Assembly: GCA_017652265.1 (NCBI GenBank)
Contig: JAGCBH010000015.1
Span: 16,830-80,829, forward strand
Source of the DNA: a bacterium
GTDB taxonomy: Bacteria > Cyanobacteriota > Vampirovibrionia > Gastranaerophilales > Gastranaerophilaceae
Length of the DNA: 64,000 nucleotides
Direction of reading: 5' to 3'
Part shown: positions 27,590 to 36,403 of the stretch, one piece after another
Layout of the letters: each line of letters starts with the position of its first letter
How positions within the stretch are numbered: position 1 is the stretch's first letter
The notes under the pieces: model-generated
Seen by the model: the letters and a program-made list of their open reading frames with translations, nothing else
Told to the model about the DNA's origin: nothing
Databases searched by the model: none
Program-made: the position numbers and the translations under genes

Positions 27590-28478
27590 TTCTGTTCTCC
27601 TTATTTTGCTGACGTTTTTCTTTCTGCTGGTGCTGAGAATAAGATAATTGTGAATAAGGGATATCTTCCTCCTCAAAACGTTGTCTTAAAAAATCTATAT
27701 TATTTTTTAAATAATTTTCAACAGCCTTATCTCCCGGAATAAAGTTTGCCATAACGCTTCCGTCTTTTGAAACACGCATAACAACGGCAATATCATTACC
27801 GAAATCAATTCTTACAGCCTGACCTGTTTTAACGGTATTCTGTAATGCATCAAGCAAAGCCTTTGATACAGTTGCAGTCTTTTGAACAGCTTCATCACCG
27901 AAATTAACAGCCTGTTGAATTTCTGCCATTACATTTTGTATTCCGCCTTCATTATTTTGAACAATATCGGCAAAAAACTTTGCGTCGTCTGCGGTCATTT
28001 CAATATTTGAATAATCAAGAGTTTCACCAATATTTTTACTCAAATCAACATCTTTGGTTATTGAAATGTTAAACAATTCGTTTTTACCTGAAATAATATT
28101 TTGAGTATCAATTAGATTTTGAATATTAACAGATAAAATTTCAGCTGGATCAAATTCTGCTTCAGGATTTAATTTGGTTCGCTTTTCATTAAATTTCTCA
28201 TTAATATTTTTAGCAATTAAATTTTCTTTAACATTTTCAGTTTTACTGGCATCCATTTTTATCTCTGTTTCTTTACCAGAAACTTTAGTTTGCTCTTTAT
28301 TTTCAGCAACTTTATCCTCAGATTTAGTTTTATTATCAGTTTCTTTCTGAGCATTTTTCATTTCGCTCTCAAATGAAGCAGATGAAGATTGTTCATTTAC
28401 TTTATTATTCGAAGTTGTAGTTGTCTGCGTTTGCGTTGTTGATTGTGTTTGAGTTGCTGTTGCGGAATTTACTTCCAT
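27582..28478 (-). CDS. fliK: FliK-like hook-length control protein
   Basis: 298 aa from the ATG at 28478, with GGAGGT 6 nt upstream inside the end of fliJ; the ATG at 28490 overlaps that site. Residues 1-100 are low complexity (Thr, Gln, Ser, Lys, Glu), as expected for the flexible ruler. The C-terminal 80 residues 'VRIDFGNDIAVVMRVSKDGSVMANF' plus 'VENYLKNNIDFLRQRF' match the FliK C-terminal domain, which triggers the export switch when the hook is complete. The last 8 bp overlap the hook/rod gene. Confidence 0.8.
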   Translation of the reverse strand: MEVNSATATQTQSTTQTQTTTTSNNKVNEQSSSASFESEMKNAQKETDNKTKSEDKVAENKEQTKVSGKETEIKMDASKTENVKENLIAKNINEKFNEKRTKLNPEAEFDPAEILSVNIQNLIDTQNIISGKNELFNISITKDVDLSKNIGETLDYSNIEMTADDAKFFADIVQNNEGGIQNVMAEIQQAVNFGDEAVQKTATVSKALLDALQNTVKTGQAVRIDFGNDIAVVMRVSKDGSVMANFIPGDKAVENYLKNNIDFLRQRFEEEDIPYSQLSYSQHQQKEKRQQNKENRNE

Positions 28479-28479
28479 T

Positions 28480-28983
28480 TTAACCTCCATTGGCTATTTG
28501 ATTATCAATTTCTTGCAATTGTTTCAGAATTTCTTTTTCTTCCTGCTCCGCTTTTTCTTTTGACTGTCTGAAAAATCTTGTTACACCGAGTTCGGAATAT
28601 TGTTTTAATTCTGCTTTTTTCTCTTCTTCCAGATAAAGTTCTTTGTTTTTTTCTTTGTGTTTTTCCAGAACTTTAACCGCTTGTTCAAGTTTTATAAGTT
28701 TTTGAGTTTCAATTTCCAGAATTCTTTGGGCTTCCGCCAGATCTTCCTGTAGTTTTTCCGCTCTGTCCCACAAATGTTTTAAATAATTATCATAATATTC
28801 AAACATTTTAGGATCGGCCTGACGCATACCGGCTTTGGTCTGAGCAATTTCTTCGTCATTCTTACGAATTTTTTCCTCAATCTCACGCACAGCCATCTGC
28901 GCTTTTTGTACTACTAACACCTGTTCTTCTTTTTTTCGGATTCTGAAATCCAGTATTTTTTGTAATCGGTATCGAAAAGGCAT
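28480..28983 (-). CDS. fliJ: Flagellar export chaperone FliJ
   Basis: 167 aa, almost wholly coiled coil (charged heptads such as 'QMAVREIEEKIRKNDEEIAQTK'). The N-terminal 'PFRYRLQKILDFRIRKKEEQ' is the FliJ signature. FliJ stalks the export ATPase FliI and escorts unladen chaperones. The stop codon overlaps the ribosome binding site/ATG region of the FliK-like gene, so the genes are translationally coupled. Confidence 0.88.
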   Translation of the reverse strand: MPFRYRLQKILDFRIRKKEEQVLVVQKAQMAVREIEEKIRKNDEEIAQTKAGMRQADPKMFEYYDNYLKHLWDRAEKLQEDLAEAQRILEIETQKLIKLEQAVKVLEKHKEKNKELYLEEEKKAELKQYSELGVTRFFRQSKEKAEQEEKEILKQLQEIDNQIANGG

Positions 28984-29136
28984 AGTTATACTCTCTCGAC
29001 CTTATTATCAGATATTTCAGCGTTATTTGAAACATCTATATGGATGAGATTAATGATATTTTTAAAAAAGTCAACGTTATAATATTTTTTGTGCTAGAAT
29101 TAATTACGTTATCAGATAACTTTTAAGAGGTATATT

Positions 29137-29796
29137 ATGCAGGCACGCAGAGCAGCAAGAGAATTAGCTTTTATTTTGCTTTCACAAACAGATAAAGATA
29201 TAGATAAGCTTTCAAAAAACGACTTTTCAAATATAGTCGTAAAATCGGTCAGAACACTTTGTTCCAACGCAACGGATGAGTTACAAATAGCACTTGGGAC
29301 ATTGATGGAATACAAAGCAAAAATTACCGACTATGTCGCAAACCACGAAACAAATCTTTCGCGCCCTATTAATGCTGAAAATGTTGCCGTACCTGTAGTT
29401 ATGTCTGATGAATTATTAGAAAAGATTGAACATATGATTAATGTCGGCGAAAAATCGCTTGCGGCACTTGAAATTGCAGAATTTACAACTTTGGATGCCC
29501 AAAATGATGTTCAAAAATTCGCTATTGATATAGCGCTTAAATGCAAAGAAAATTTTGACGAACTGAATAATATTATCCAAAAATACGCAAGAAACTGGGA
29601 TATTCAAAGACTTGTTACTATGGATAAAAACATTTTAAGAATTGCGCTAATTGAACTTCTTTATATAAAACAAACTCCTATAAAAGTCGTTGTTGATGAA
29701 GCTCTTGAACTTGCAAAAAAATATTCTACAGATGACAGCACAACATTCATAAATGGAGTTCTTGCAAAGGTTATTGTTGATTACGGTCTTAATTAA
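29137..29796 (+). CDS. nusB: Transcription antitermination factor NusB
   Basis: 219 aa, longer than typical NusB (about 140). The N-terminal 'ARRAARELAFILLSQTD' (RNA-binding arginine-rich helix) and the C-terminal 'RNWDIQRLVTMDKNILRIALIELLY' plus 'VVVDEALELAKKYSTDDSTTFINGVLAKV' are NusB hallmarks. The extra 80 residues lie in the middle, as in cyanobacterial NusB. It binds boxA RNA with NusE. Its stop overlaps the ftsY start. Confidence 0.93.
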   Translation: MQARRAARELAFILLSQTDKDIDKLSKNDFSNIVVKSVRTLCSNATDELQIALGTLMEYKAKITDYVANHETNLSRPINAENVAVPVVMSDELLEKIEHMINVGEKSLAALEIAEFTTLDAQNDVQKFAIDIALKCKENFDELNNIIQKYARNWDIQRLVTMDKNILRIALIELLYIKQTPIKVVVDEALELAKKYSTDDSTTFINGVLAKVIVDYGLN

Positions 29797-30710
29797 TGTT
29801 TGAATTTTTTAAGGAAAAATTTGATAATCTCAAAAATGTGCTGAGAAATTCAACACAAAATCTTGATGGCGCAATATCTTCAATAGAAGATGAAGAGGAT
29901 TTTTCGGATTTTGTCTTGGATGATATGGAAGATATGCTTATTCAGGCCGATTTGGGTGTATCACTTGCATCGGAATTGACTGATAAATTAAGAAAATCAT
30001 CAAATATTAAACCCGTACAGGTAAAAAGCTTTTTGAAAGAAGAATTTTTGAAAATTCTCAATTCCGCAGGTGCCACAGAACTAAATTATAAACCGAACGA
30101 ACTGAATATTTATTTTATAACAGGAGTAAACGGTGCAGGCAAAACAACGCTTATCGGCAAACTGGCATATCAGTTTAAACAGGAAGGCAAAAAAGTTTTA
30201 ATAGCGGCAGGTGACACCTTTAGAGCCGCAGCGGAAGAACAGCTTGATATCTGGTCAAAAAGAGCGGGAGCAGACATTGTCAGAAAGGATAAAATTGACC
30301 CTGCCGCCGTTGTCTATGAAGCAATCCAAAAAGCAAAAGCCGAAAATTATGATATTCTCCTCATAGACACCGCAGGCAGACTTCAAAACAAATTCAACCT
30401 GATGGAAGAACTGAATAAAATCAAATCCGTTATAGACAAAAATGCACCTGATAACTTAAGAGAAAGCATCATTGTAATAGATGCAAACACAGGTCAGAAC
30501 GGCTTGTCGCAGGCAAAAACGTTTAAAGAAATTACAAACATAACATCAGTTGCCCTAACAAAACTTGACGGCTCCGCTAAAGGCGCTATTGTCTTAGCAA
30601 TCGCAAAAGAGCTCAGTCTGCCAGTCAAACTAATAGGTGTCGGCGAAAAAATCAGCGATATAAAATCTTTTAATGCGGAAGATTTTATCAATGCACTTTT
30701 AGAGGTTTAA
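29796..30710 (+). CDS. ftsY: Signal recognition particle receptor FtsY
   Basis: 304 aa, the short form without the long acidic A domain. N domain (1-90), then the NG GTPase: P-loop 'GVNGAGKTTLIGKLA', 'DTFRAAAEEQLDIW', 'LIDTAGRLQNK', 'TKLDGSAKG' and 'GVGEKISDIKSF'. It docks ribosomes with SRP at the inner membrane. Co-transcribed with nusB (shared stop/start) and the M14 peptidase gene (1 bp gap). Confidence 0.96.
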   Translation: MFEFFKEKFDNLKNVLRNSTQNLDGAISSIEDEEDFSDFVLDDMEDMLIQADLGVSLASELTDKLRKSSNIKPVQVKSFLKEEFLKILNSAGATELNYKPNELNIYFITGVNGAGKTTLIGKLAYQFKQEGKKVLIAAGDTFRAAAEEQLDIWSKRAGADIVRKDKIDPAAVVYEAIQKAKAENYDILLIDTAGRLQNKFNLMEELNKIKSVIDKNAPDNLRESIIVIDANTGQNGLSQAKTFKEITNITSVALTKLDGSAKGAIVLAIAKELSLPVKLIGVGEKISDIKSFNAEDFINALLEV

Positions 30711-30711
30711 A

Positions 30712-31350
30712 ATGATTCTTGAGAGCATAAAAACCGTTTTAAATAATGATATTAGCCTTATAGGAACAAATGGGAAAAATCCTGTATTGATAATCGGTGT
30801 TGTGCACGGAGATGAGCCTCAGGGCGAATTTTTAATCAGAAATTACCTTGAAACACACAGCGAAATTCCGAATAATATTTTATTTATTCCAGCTCTAAAC
30901 CCTGACGGACTGGAATTAAATACCCGCACGAACGCAAACGGTATAGACATAAACAGAAATTTTCCGACCGATAATTGGGAAAAATCTTCCGGTACTGACG
31001 ATAGCGGAGAACTTAACAGATATTTCGGCGGGGAAAGCCCAAATAGTGAAATTGAAACACAATTCGTGATTAATGTAATTGAAAAATATGAACCTTCACT
31101 GATAATAACCCTTCACACGCCTTTTAAAGTAGTGAATTTTGACGGTCCCGCAAAAGAAATTGCAGAAAAAATAGGACAAATATTCAGTTATCCCACAGAA
31201 GAAAGTATCGGCTATCCGACACCGGGCAGTTTCGGCACATGGGCAGGAATTGAACGCAACATTCCAATTTTAACAATAGAAATGGATGAAGAAATACCGC
31301 AGGAAGATTTAATTACACCGTTTAATGAAATGATTGAAATATTAAGTTAA
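30712..31350 (+). CDS. M14-family zinc carboxypeptidase (murein-peptide type)
   Basis: 212 aa. Zinc-binding 'GVVHGDEPQGE' (H-x2-E), substrate-binding 'NPDGLELNTRTNANGIDINRNFP', a His in 'ITLHTPF' and catalytic Glu in 'ILTIEMDEE'. The short length and 'PTPGSFGTWAG' loop resemble MpaA-type enzymes that cleave D-Glu/meso-DAP bonds in peptidoglycan peptides. No signal peptide, so it likely acts in the cytoplasm on recycled muropeptides. Confidence 0.82.
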   Translation: MILESIKTVLNNDISLIGTNGKNPVLIIGVVHGDEPQGEFLIRNYLETHSEIPNNILFIPALNPDGLELNTRTNANGIDINRNFPTDNWEKSSGTDDSGELNRYFGGESPNSEIETQFVINVIEKYEPSLIITLHTPFKVVNFDGPAKEIAEKIGQIFSYPTEESIGYPTPGSFGTWAGIERNIPILTIEMDEEIPQEDLITPFNEMIEILS

Positions 31351-31382
31351 AAAAAGGAGCTGCATTTAGCAACTCCTTTTTA
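31350..31382. terminator. Bidirectional terminator
   Basis: AAAAAGGAG and CTCCTTTTT arms with flanking A/T runs between convergent genes. Confidence 0.82.
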
Positions 31383-31409
31383 ATACCATCTTTTTCTTTA
31401 TTTAATTTC

Positions 31410-32582
31410 TTATGCGTTGAATGTTTTGAAACTTTTTTCAACGTTATTTTTGATTACGCTGGATACCGCATCAATTTCTGTCTGAATTGCTTTTTGTTCG
31501 GTATCAAGTTGTTTCAATCTCAATTCAAGGTTTTTATCTTCTGCCTGCACGATTTCAATTTTAGCGTTAACTTCTTGTATACGTTTGTCGTATTGTGCTT
31601 TATCGTATTCGTACTGGTTCATAGCATCTAAGTATGCATCACTATCAGTTATTGTGTTCGTTGATAATGAATATGTTAATCTGCTGCCATCAGCGCCAAT
31701 AATCGTAATATTTGTATAACGACCTGTTGCATCTTGTTCTAAGAAAGCATCCACATTTTTGATTTCATCAGTAACGTTTGCGGAACCTCTTGTATAAGCG
31801 CCTATTGAAGATACTGATCTTTGTGTTTCGTCGTTATATACTGCATTTTCCAAAACTTTTCTGTTGTAGAATTCCGGTGCTGAGATACCTGTTGTGGTAT
31901 TTAATACATATCTTACTTCCCAGTCATCCGTTGTACCGCCGTAGCCGCCTTCACGTAATCTGTCGAGATAGAATTTTTCCTCAACCGACAAACCTTTAAA
32001 CTGTTCGGCATTCAATTGGTTATAGTAACCGTTTAACGGATAATAAGCGGGATTAACCGTAACATTTATCGCTGAAATGTCACCTGTATATGCTGTTGAC
32101 GTACCAGTATAATAATATACGCCATTTCTAAGATCTAAAGCTTGCGTACCAACTTTAAATTCAATGCCAGTCCATTCATCCAGTTTTCTTAAATATTCAC
32201 CACCTATTTTGAACTCCCAAGTAGATGGGGTTTGAGGCGTAGTACCCGGAACTCTCGTAACAATTGACGGTGTTGTTGAAACGATAGCATTATCGTCAGT
32301 ATATGTTCTTAAATAACTAACCGTATATTGACCGTTCGGTCTTGCTATCATTTGCGTCAGCTGGTTTGTTAAAGATCCGTCTGAGAACGAATATACCGTA
32401 GTTGTATAATCCGTTGCTGCCGGAGCTACCGGAACTGACATTGTTAACAAATCATTGTAATAAGCTGCTGATTTGTTTGATAACGCAGTCCTTTGCTGGT
32501 TGATCTGCTGACCTTCGTACTCTGTATTAGTTTTTCTTGCCGTTAGGCCCAAGAAACGAGCCTGTGATGCTGCCATACCCAT
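31410..32582 (-). CDS. Protein with 'MGMAASQAR' N-terminus, unknown
   Basis: 390 aa from the ATG at 32582 (AAAGGA upstream; the longer frame adds 31 residues without a site). N-terminal helix 'MGMAASQARFLGLTARKTNTEYEG', a Thr/Tyr/Gly-rich beta middle, and a C-terminal coiled coil (IQEVNAKIEIVQAEDKNLELRL). The helix-beta-helix layout resembles flagellar axial or filament-associated proteins, but I see no diagnostic family motif. No signal peptide. Probably lineage-specific. Confidence 0.6.
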   Translation of the reverse strand: MGMAASQARFLGLTARKTNTEYEGQQINQQRTALSNKSAAYYNDLLTMSVPVAPAATDYTTTVYSFSDGSLTNQLTQMIARPNGQYTVSYLRTYTDDNAIVSTTPSIVTRVPGTTPQTPSTWEFKIGGEYLRKLDEWTGIEFKVGTQALDLRNGVYYYTGTSTAYTGDISAINVTVNPAYYPLNGYYNQLNAEQFKGLSVEEKFYLDRLREGGYGGTTDDWEVRYVLNTTTGISAPEFYNRKVLENAVYNDETQRSVSSIGAYTRGSANVTDEIKNVDAFLEQDATGRYTNITIIGADGSRLTYSLSTNTITDSDAYLDAMNQYEYDKAQYDKRIQEVNAKIEIVQAEDKNLELRLKQLDTEQKAIQTEIDAVSSVIKNNVEKSFKTFNA

Positions 32583-32702
32583 GACATTATTCCTTTCGCT
32601 TTTTGTGTGAACCGAGAGCATACTCTCTTTCACTTTTCGTATTTCCTTATTCTGCATGTCGGCACACTTGATCAAAAACTTTAGCTTTTGGTTCTATATT
32701 TG

Positions 32703-33668
32703 TTACAAAACTTTACATTTCAAGGAGTATATTCTCTCAAATGACGCATCGATACTGGATTTTAGAGTTTTATCATTTACAGCTTTTTTAATAATATTTT
32801 CTATTGCATTAATAATTTCTTCAGGCGAATTTCTGTAAATAAACATATTTAATCCGGCTTTAATCCCTTTTATACAGGCTTCCGTCGGCTCATACAGGTC
32901 GGAAACACCTTTCATTACCATATCATCAGAAATTATAATCCCTTCAAATTCCAGATTATTACGCAGATAACCCAGTGCATTTTCACTCAAAGAAGCGGGC
33001 ATAACCTCTCTGTCAAAGCAAGTACAGTGAAGATGCGCTGCCATAATCATTGGAATACCGTCTTTAATTGATGCTTTAAACGGCGCAATATGGGTATTTT
33101 CCATCTCCTTTAATGACAAATCTATTTCAGGCAGCGTCAAATGGCTGTCCGCATTAGCATCGCCGTGGCCGGGAAAATGCTTAACACACGGGATAATACC
33201 GCTTTTTAAATATTCTGAACTAACAATTTTTTCAGCTTTTATAACATCTTCCGGATTTGAAGAAAACGCTCTTTCACCTATTATAGGATTATTTGGATTA
33301 GTATTTACATCAATACAGGGAGCAAAGTTCAGATTAAACCCGTATTCTTTCAGTTCTGCTGCAATTTTTTCTGTCTGTTCTTTTAAAACGCCTTTTTCAA
33401 AAGCATATCTGGCGCTCAAATATTTTTTACCGTTATGAATATTTTCTGTTCTTTCAACTCGCCCGCCTTCCTGGTCAATTGAGATAAAAGGCGGGAATTT
33501 GGCAATATTCTTACATTCCGCAACTAATTCCTTTATCTGCTCAGGCGTCTGAATATCTTTAGTAAAAAAGATAACACCGCCCAAGCCCTCTTTCAGAGCC
33601 TCTTTATACCCGCCTCCATCGGTACCGAGTATAAACATTTGGTAAACTTTTTCCTTCAAACTAACCAT
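32703..33668 (-). CDS. nagZ: beta-N-acetylhexosaminidase NagZ (GH3)
   Basis: 321 aa. The GH3 signature 'KHFPGHGDANADSH' and the nucleophile Asp in 'IIISDDMVMKGV' are present, with 'FISIDQEGGRVERT' near the N-terminus. It removes GlcNAc from anhydro-muropeptides in cell-wall recycling. Cytosolic, no signal peptide. This fits the M14 murein-peptidase gene 2 kb away. Confidence 0.93.
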   Translation of the reverse strand: MVSLKEKVYQMFILGTDGGGYKEALKEGLGGVIFFTKDIQTPEQIKELVAECKNIAKFPPFISIDQEGGRVERTENIHNGKKYLSARYAFEKGVLKEQTEKIAAELKEYGFNLNFAPCIDVNTNPNNPIIGERAFSSNPEDVIKAEKIVSSEYLKSGIIPCVKHFPGHGDANADSHLTLPEIDLSLKEMENTHIAPFKASIKDGIPMIMAAHLHCTCFDREVMPASLSENALGYLRNNLEFEGIIISDDMVMKGVSDLYEPTEACIKGIKAGLNMFIYRNSPEEIINAIENIIKKAVNDKTLKSSIDASFERIYSLKCKVL

Positions 33669-33714
33669 ATACGCTATTTTAGCACTAACTGCAATATGAT
33701 AAAAATCTGTTAAT

Positions 33715-34404
33715 TTACTTTACATGCTCATCCAGATACCACGCACCGTAACCCGTTGTTGAAGCCATATTGTTACTCACATCACCGGAATTTTGAAGTG
33801 CTATACGCCTGAATGCAAAGTTATTCGCCTTATTAAATTCAAAAAGATCCGGCAAAATTTTATAGGCCGATAAGTCCATAAAGGTCAAATGCCTAGCCTC
33901 ATTATATTCAATTTCTTCAGCGTGAAACTCATCCGCTCTCCGTGCATCGTTATAACACATACCGATACTCATTGTTGTAAGTATAACAAACAGACATTCC
34001 CCCCAGTACTCTTCAATTATGGATTTTATAACACCACGCTCAACATTATGAAAAAACAAAGGAAAACATTTAAAATCTTTCCTGTGTTTGCGCAAATATT
34101 TAATATGCGGAAACAACAATTCTTCCCGCTCAAATTCCATATCCTCAAACTGAAGATTTCTTTTTAAACGAAATTTTTCAAGAAAAGCACGGTCAAAATG
34201 CGCATAATCTTCTATTTTGGCAAATTCCTGAGGATTAAACGTCAGCAATTCCGATGTACAGTAGTTGTAAGACGGCCCGATAAAAAATATAAACTTAGGT
34301 TCTTCGGGGAAGTGAGAATATCCCACATCAAGGAATAAGTCATAATTACAATACATACCATACGGCATAATCAGCATGCGCGATTTTTTATCATTCAAAC
34401 TCAT
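33715..34404 (-). CDS. Memo-like protein (AmmeMemoRadiSam B family)
   Basis: 229 aa. The order of segments fits Memo: 'FIFFIGPSYNY' where the family has a G-P-x-H-x metal ligand, 'MEFEREELLFPHIKYL' (normally H-S-x-E), and 'ALQNSGDVSNNMASTTGYGAWYL' (N-S-G-D-V ... G-Y). The first conserved histidine is replaced by Tyr, so the putative metal site is altered. No radical SAM or AMMECR1 partner is adjacent. Divergent to the XRE regulator. Confidence 0.72.
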   Translation of the reverse strand: MSLNDKKSRMLIMPYGMYCNYDLFLDVGYSHFPEEPKFIFFIGPSYNYCTSELLTFNPQEFAKIEDYAHFDRAFLEKFRLKRNLQFEDMEFEREELLFPHIKYLRKHRKDFKCFPLFFHNVERGVIKSIIEEYWGECLFVILTTMSIGMCYNDARRADEFHAEEIEYNEARHLTFMDLSAYKILPDLFEFNKANNFAFRRIALQNSGDVSNNMASTTGYGAWYLDEHVK

Positions 34405-34482
34405 AATATTATTTTATAATCACATTACTAATTTTTTAACTCACCATTTGGCTAGTTTTTTAAAATTTAATTATAGCATATT

Positions 34483-34520
34483 TACGTACTGTGTGTACGT
34501 ATATTTTGTAAAAATTTACA
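34483..34520. promoter_or_regulatory. Two operator-like inverted repeats before the XRE gene
   Basis: TACGTAC-TGTGT-GTACGTA (34483-34501) and TGTAAA-AA-TTTACA (34507-34520) are perfect 7- and 6-bp arms, 15 bp before the ATG at 34536. They lie between the divergent Memo-like and XRE genes and could be autoregulatory sites. Confidence 0.5.
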
Positions 34521-34535
34521 TTTAGACTTTAAACA

Positions 34536-34757
34536 ATGAATTACGGCGATTTTTATAAAAAATTAGGAAAAAATATTAAAAAGAGACGGCTTGAATTGAA
34601 TTTAACACAACAAACATTAGCCGAAAAAATAAACCGATCTTTGAATTTTGTCGGCAAAATTGAAGTTGCTTTTTCAAAACCATCACTGAAAACACTTATT
34701 GACATTGCAAACGCAATGGACACATCAGTATCAGAACTCTGCAATTTTAAGAAATAA
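34536..34757 (+). CDS. XRE-type HTH transcriptional regulator
   Basis: 73 aa, a single HTH domain: 'GKNIKKRRLELNLTQQTLAEKINRSLNFVGKIE' with helix-turn-helix, then 'PSLKTLIDIANAMDTSVSELC'. A Cro/CI-like repressor fold with no effector domain. The inverted repeats just upstream suggest autoregulation. Base composition is even more AT-rich than its neighbours. Confidence 0.88.
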   Translation: MNYGDFYKKLGKNIKKRRLELNLTQQTLAEKINRSLNFVGKIEVAFSKPSLKTLIDIANAMDTSVSELCNFKK

Positions 34758-34885
34758 CAATCCAAATATCCATGCCTGTTAATAATTGTTAATATTTTTC
34801 TTTTTATTGGCAATTATAGGAGCTGAAATTTCTTTAATTATATATAGAGTATATATATATTTTTTTGTTAAAAAAGGATTAAGAG

Positions 34886-36403
34886 ATGCAAGTAAACGGA
34901 GTGTTTGGCAACAATACACCAGATAATAGGAGAGTTTTATCGCAAAACTCAATAAGTGAAAACGGCTCAATATTTTTATCATTCAACGATACTGACGGAA
35001 AAATTGATGCAAATGATATTCAGTACTCAAATGATAAAGCAATGGAGCTTGCGGCTCCTTATTTTGCATTTCTTGTAAGTTATTGCGACGGTGAACATGA
35101 ATGGACTCCGTTTATGCTGGAAATGGTAACAAGATTAATAGATTCCGTAAACACTGCTTATGAAAATTATAATGAAAATTACAACATAACCCAAACCCCA
35201 TTTGGCGGAATTTCACTAACTGATGAAAATGGAAATAGCGTTTTGGATGTAAGAGCCGGAAACAATAGCGTAACATCCATTACCGACTACACAAACAATA
35301 CAAAAACCAGTATCAAAAAATATGCAGATAGCAGTTACATAACGGAATATGCTCTTGATCCCGACACAAAAGAACTGGCTGGAACAACTTCAGAAAAGAA
35401 ATATCGCCAAGATGAAAGTTTATACAGTGTAAATGAGACAAATGGTCTTAAAGAGATTTACAACACATCCGGACAATTGTACATGCGTTCATACTACCAA
35501 AATACTGATGAAGGCAGAATTCTTGTCAAAGAAAAGTATCAGGATGGTAATCTCAGACACAAAACAACTTATAACATTGCCGAAAACGGCAGAGAGAGGA
35601 TTCAAAGCCGTGTTGTATACGAAAACGGACAAGAAATAACAGTTACAAAATATGAAAATAATAGAGTAGTATCTTTTACAGATAACAGAATCACTGATAA
35701 CAACAAATTTTTTGATGAAACAAAATTAGACGGAAGATTTGAAGGGCCTATACGGCAAGGTCTTTCCGGTGTCTGTTACATGGCAAGTATCGTTAACAGC
35801 ATGATTCTTTCAAAGAATAGTCAAAACCTTAAGGATTTGAATGATGTTGTTACTTATGATTATGAGGCAGGAATTGCCACTGTTAAATTTTTAGGTCTTG
35901 GATGCGCTTATGAAATACCTCTGGAAGACATTGATATAAACATGACCAGATTTGGAACAAATGATCCTGATTTTCCGGCTATCGGCCTTGCTTATGAAAA
36001 ATATTTAATCGGCGAAGACGGAATAAATATAAAAGAAAAACCTCAAGCTCAACCAGGCTCGTCATTTTATATGCAGATTCGTGATAGCATAGTTGACAAC
36101 CACGATCCTGCTAATTTTTACTATGCTTTAACCGGAAAAATAATGAAATCTGCAAAATTAAGCGAATCTGACAGTTTTGGAAAAGCCAAAGCCAGTTTGG
36201 AAAAAGGCGGTATAGTTAATGCCGGAACCCCGCCTTATAATGTAAACAGCAGTGACAAATTCCTGCCAAGCCACAACTATGCTGTAATAGAAATAGATGA
36301 AGAAAATGACAGAGTTGTCTTGTATGAGCCAAACCTTGAAGAATACAAAGAAGCAACAATTGAAGAATTTAAACGTGAATTTTTAGTTGTTTTCTATACT
36401 TAG
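34886..36403 (+). CDS. Calpain-like cysteine protease, unknown role
   Basis: 505 aa, AAAAAAGGATTAAGAG before the ATG. Near residue 288 is 'GPIRQGLSGVCYMAS', the papain/calpain active-site pattern Q-G-x2-G-x-C with Q291 and C297; near the end 'SHNYAVIEI' (H463) and 'YEPN' (N483) complete a Cys-His-Asn triad. Residues 33-44 (FNDTDGKIDAND) resemble a calcium-binding loop lacking its first ligand. Residues 110-270 are repeats of short strands. No signal peptide. It could act on host or own proteins; the role is unknown. Confidence 0.68.
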   Translation: MQVNGVFGNNTPDNRRVLSQNSISENGSIFLSFNDTDGKIDANDIQYSNDKAMELAAPYFAFLVSYCDGEHEWTPFMLEMVTRLIDSVNTAYENYNENYNITQTPFGGISLTDENGNSVLDVRAGNNSVTSITDYTNNTKTSIKKYADSSYITEYALDPDTKELAGTTSEKKYRQDESLYSVNETNGLKEIYNTSGQLYMRSYYQNTDEGRILVKEKYQDGNLRHKTTYNIAENGRERIQSRVVYENGQEITVTKYENNRVVSFTDNRITDNNKFFDETKLDGRFEGPIRQGLSGVCYMASIVNSMILSKNSQNLKDLNDVVTYDYEAGIATVKFLGLGCAYEIPLEDIDINMTRFGTNDPDFPAIGLAYEKYLIGEDGINIKEKPQAQPGSSFYMQIRDSIVDNHDPANFYYALTGKIMKSAKLSESDSFGKAKASLEKGGIVNAGTPPYNVNSSDKFLPSHNYAVIEIDEENDRVVLYEPNLEEYKEATIEEFKREFLVVFYT

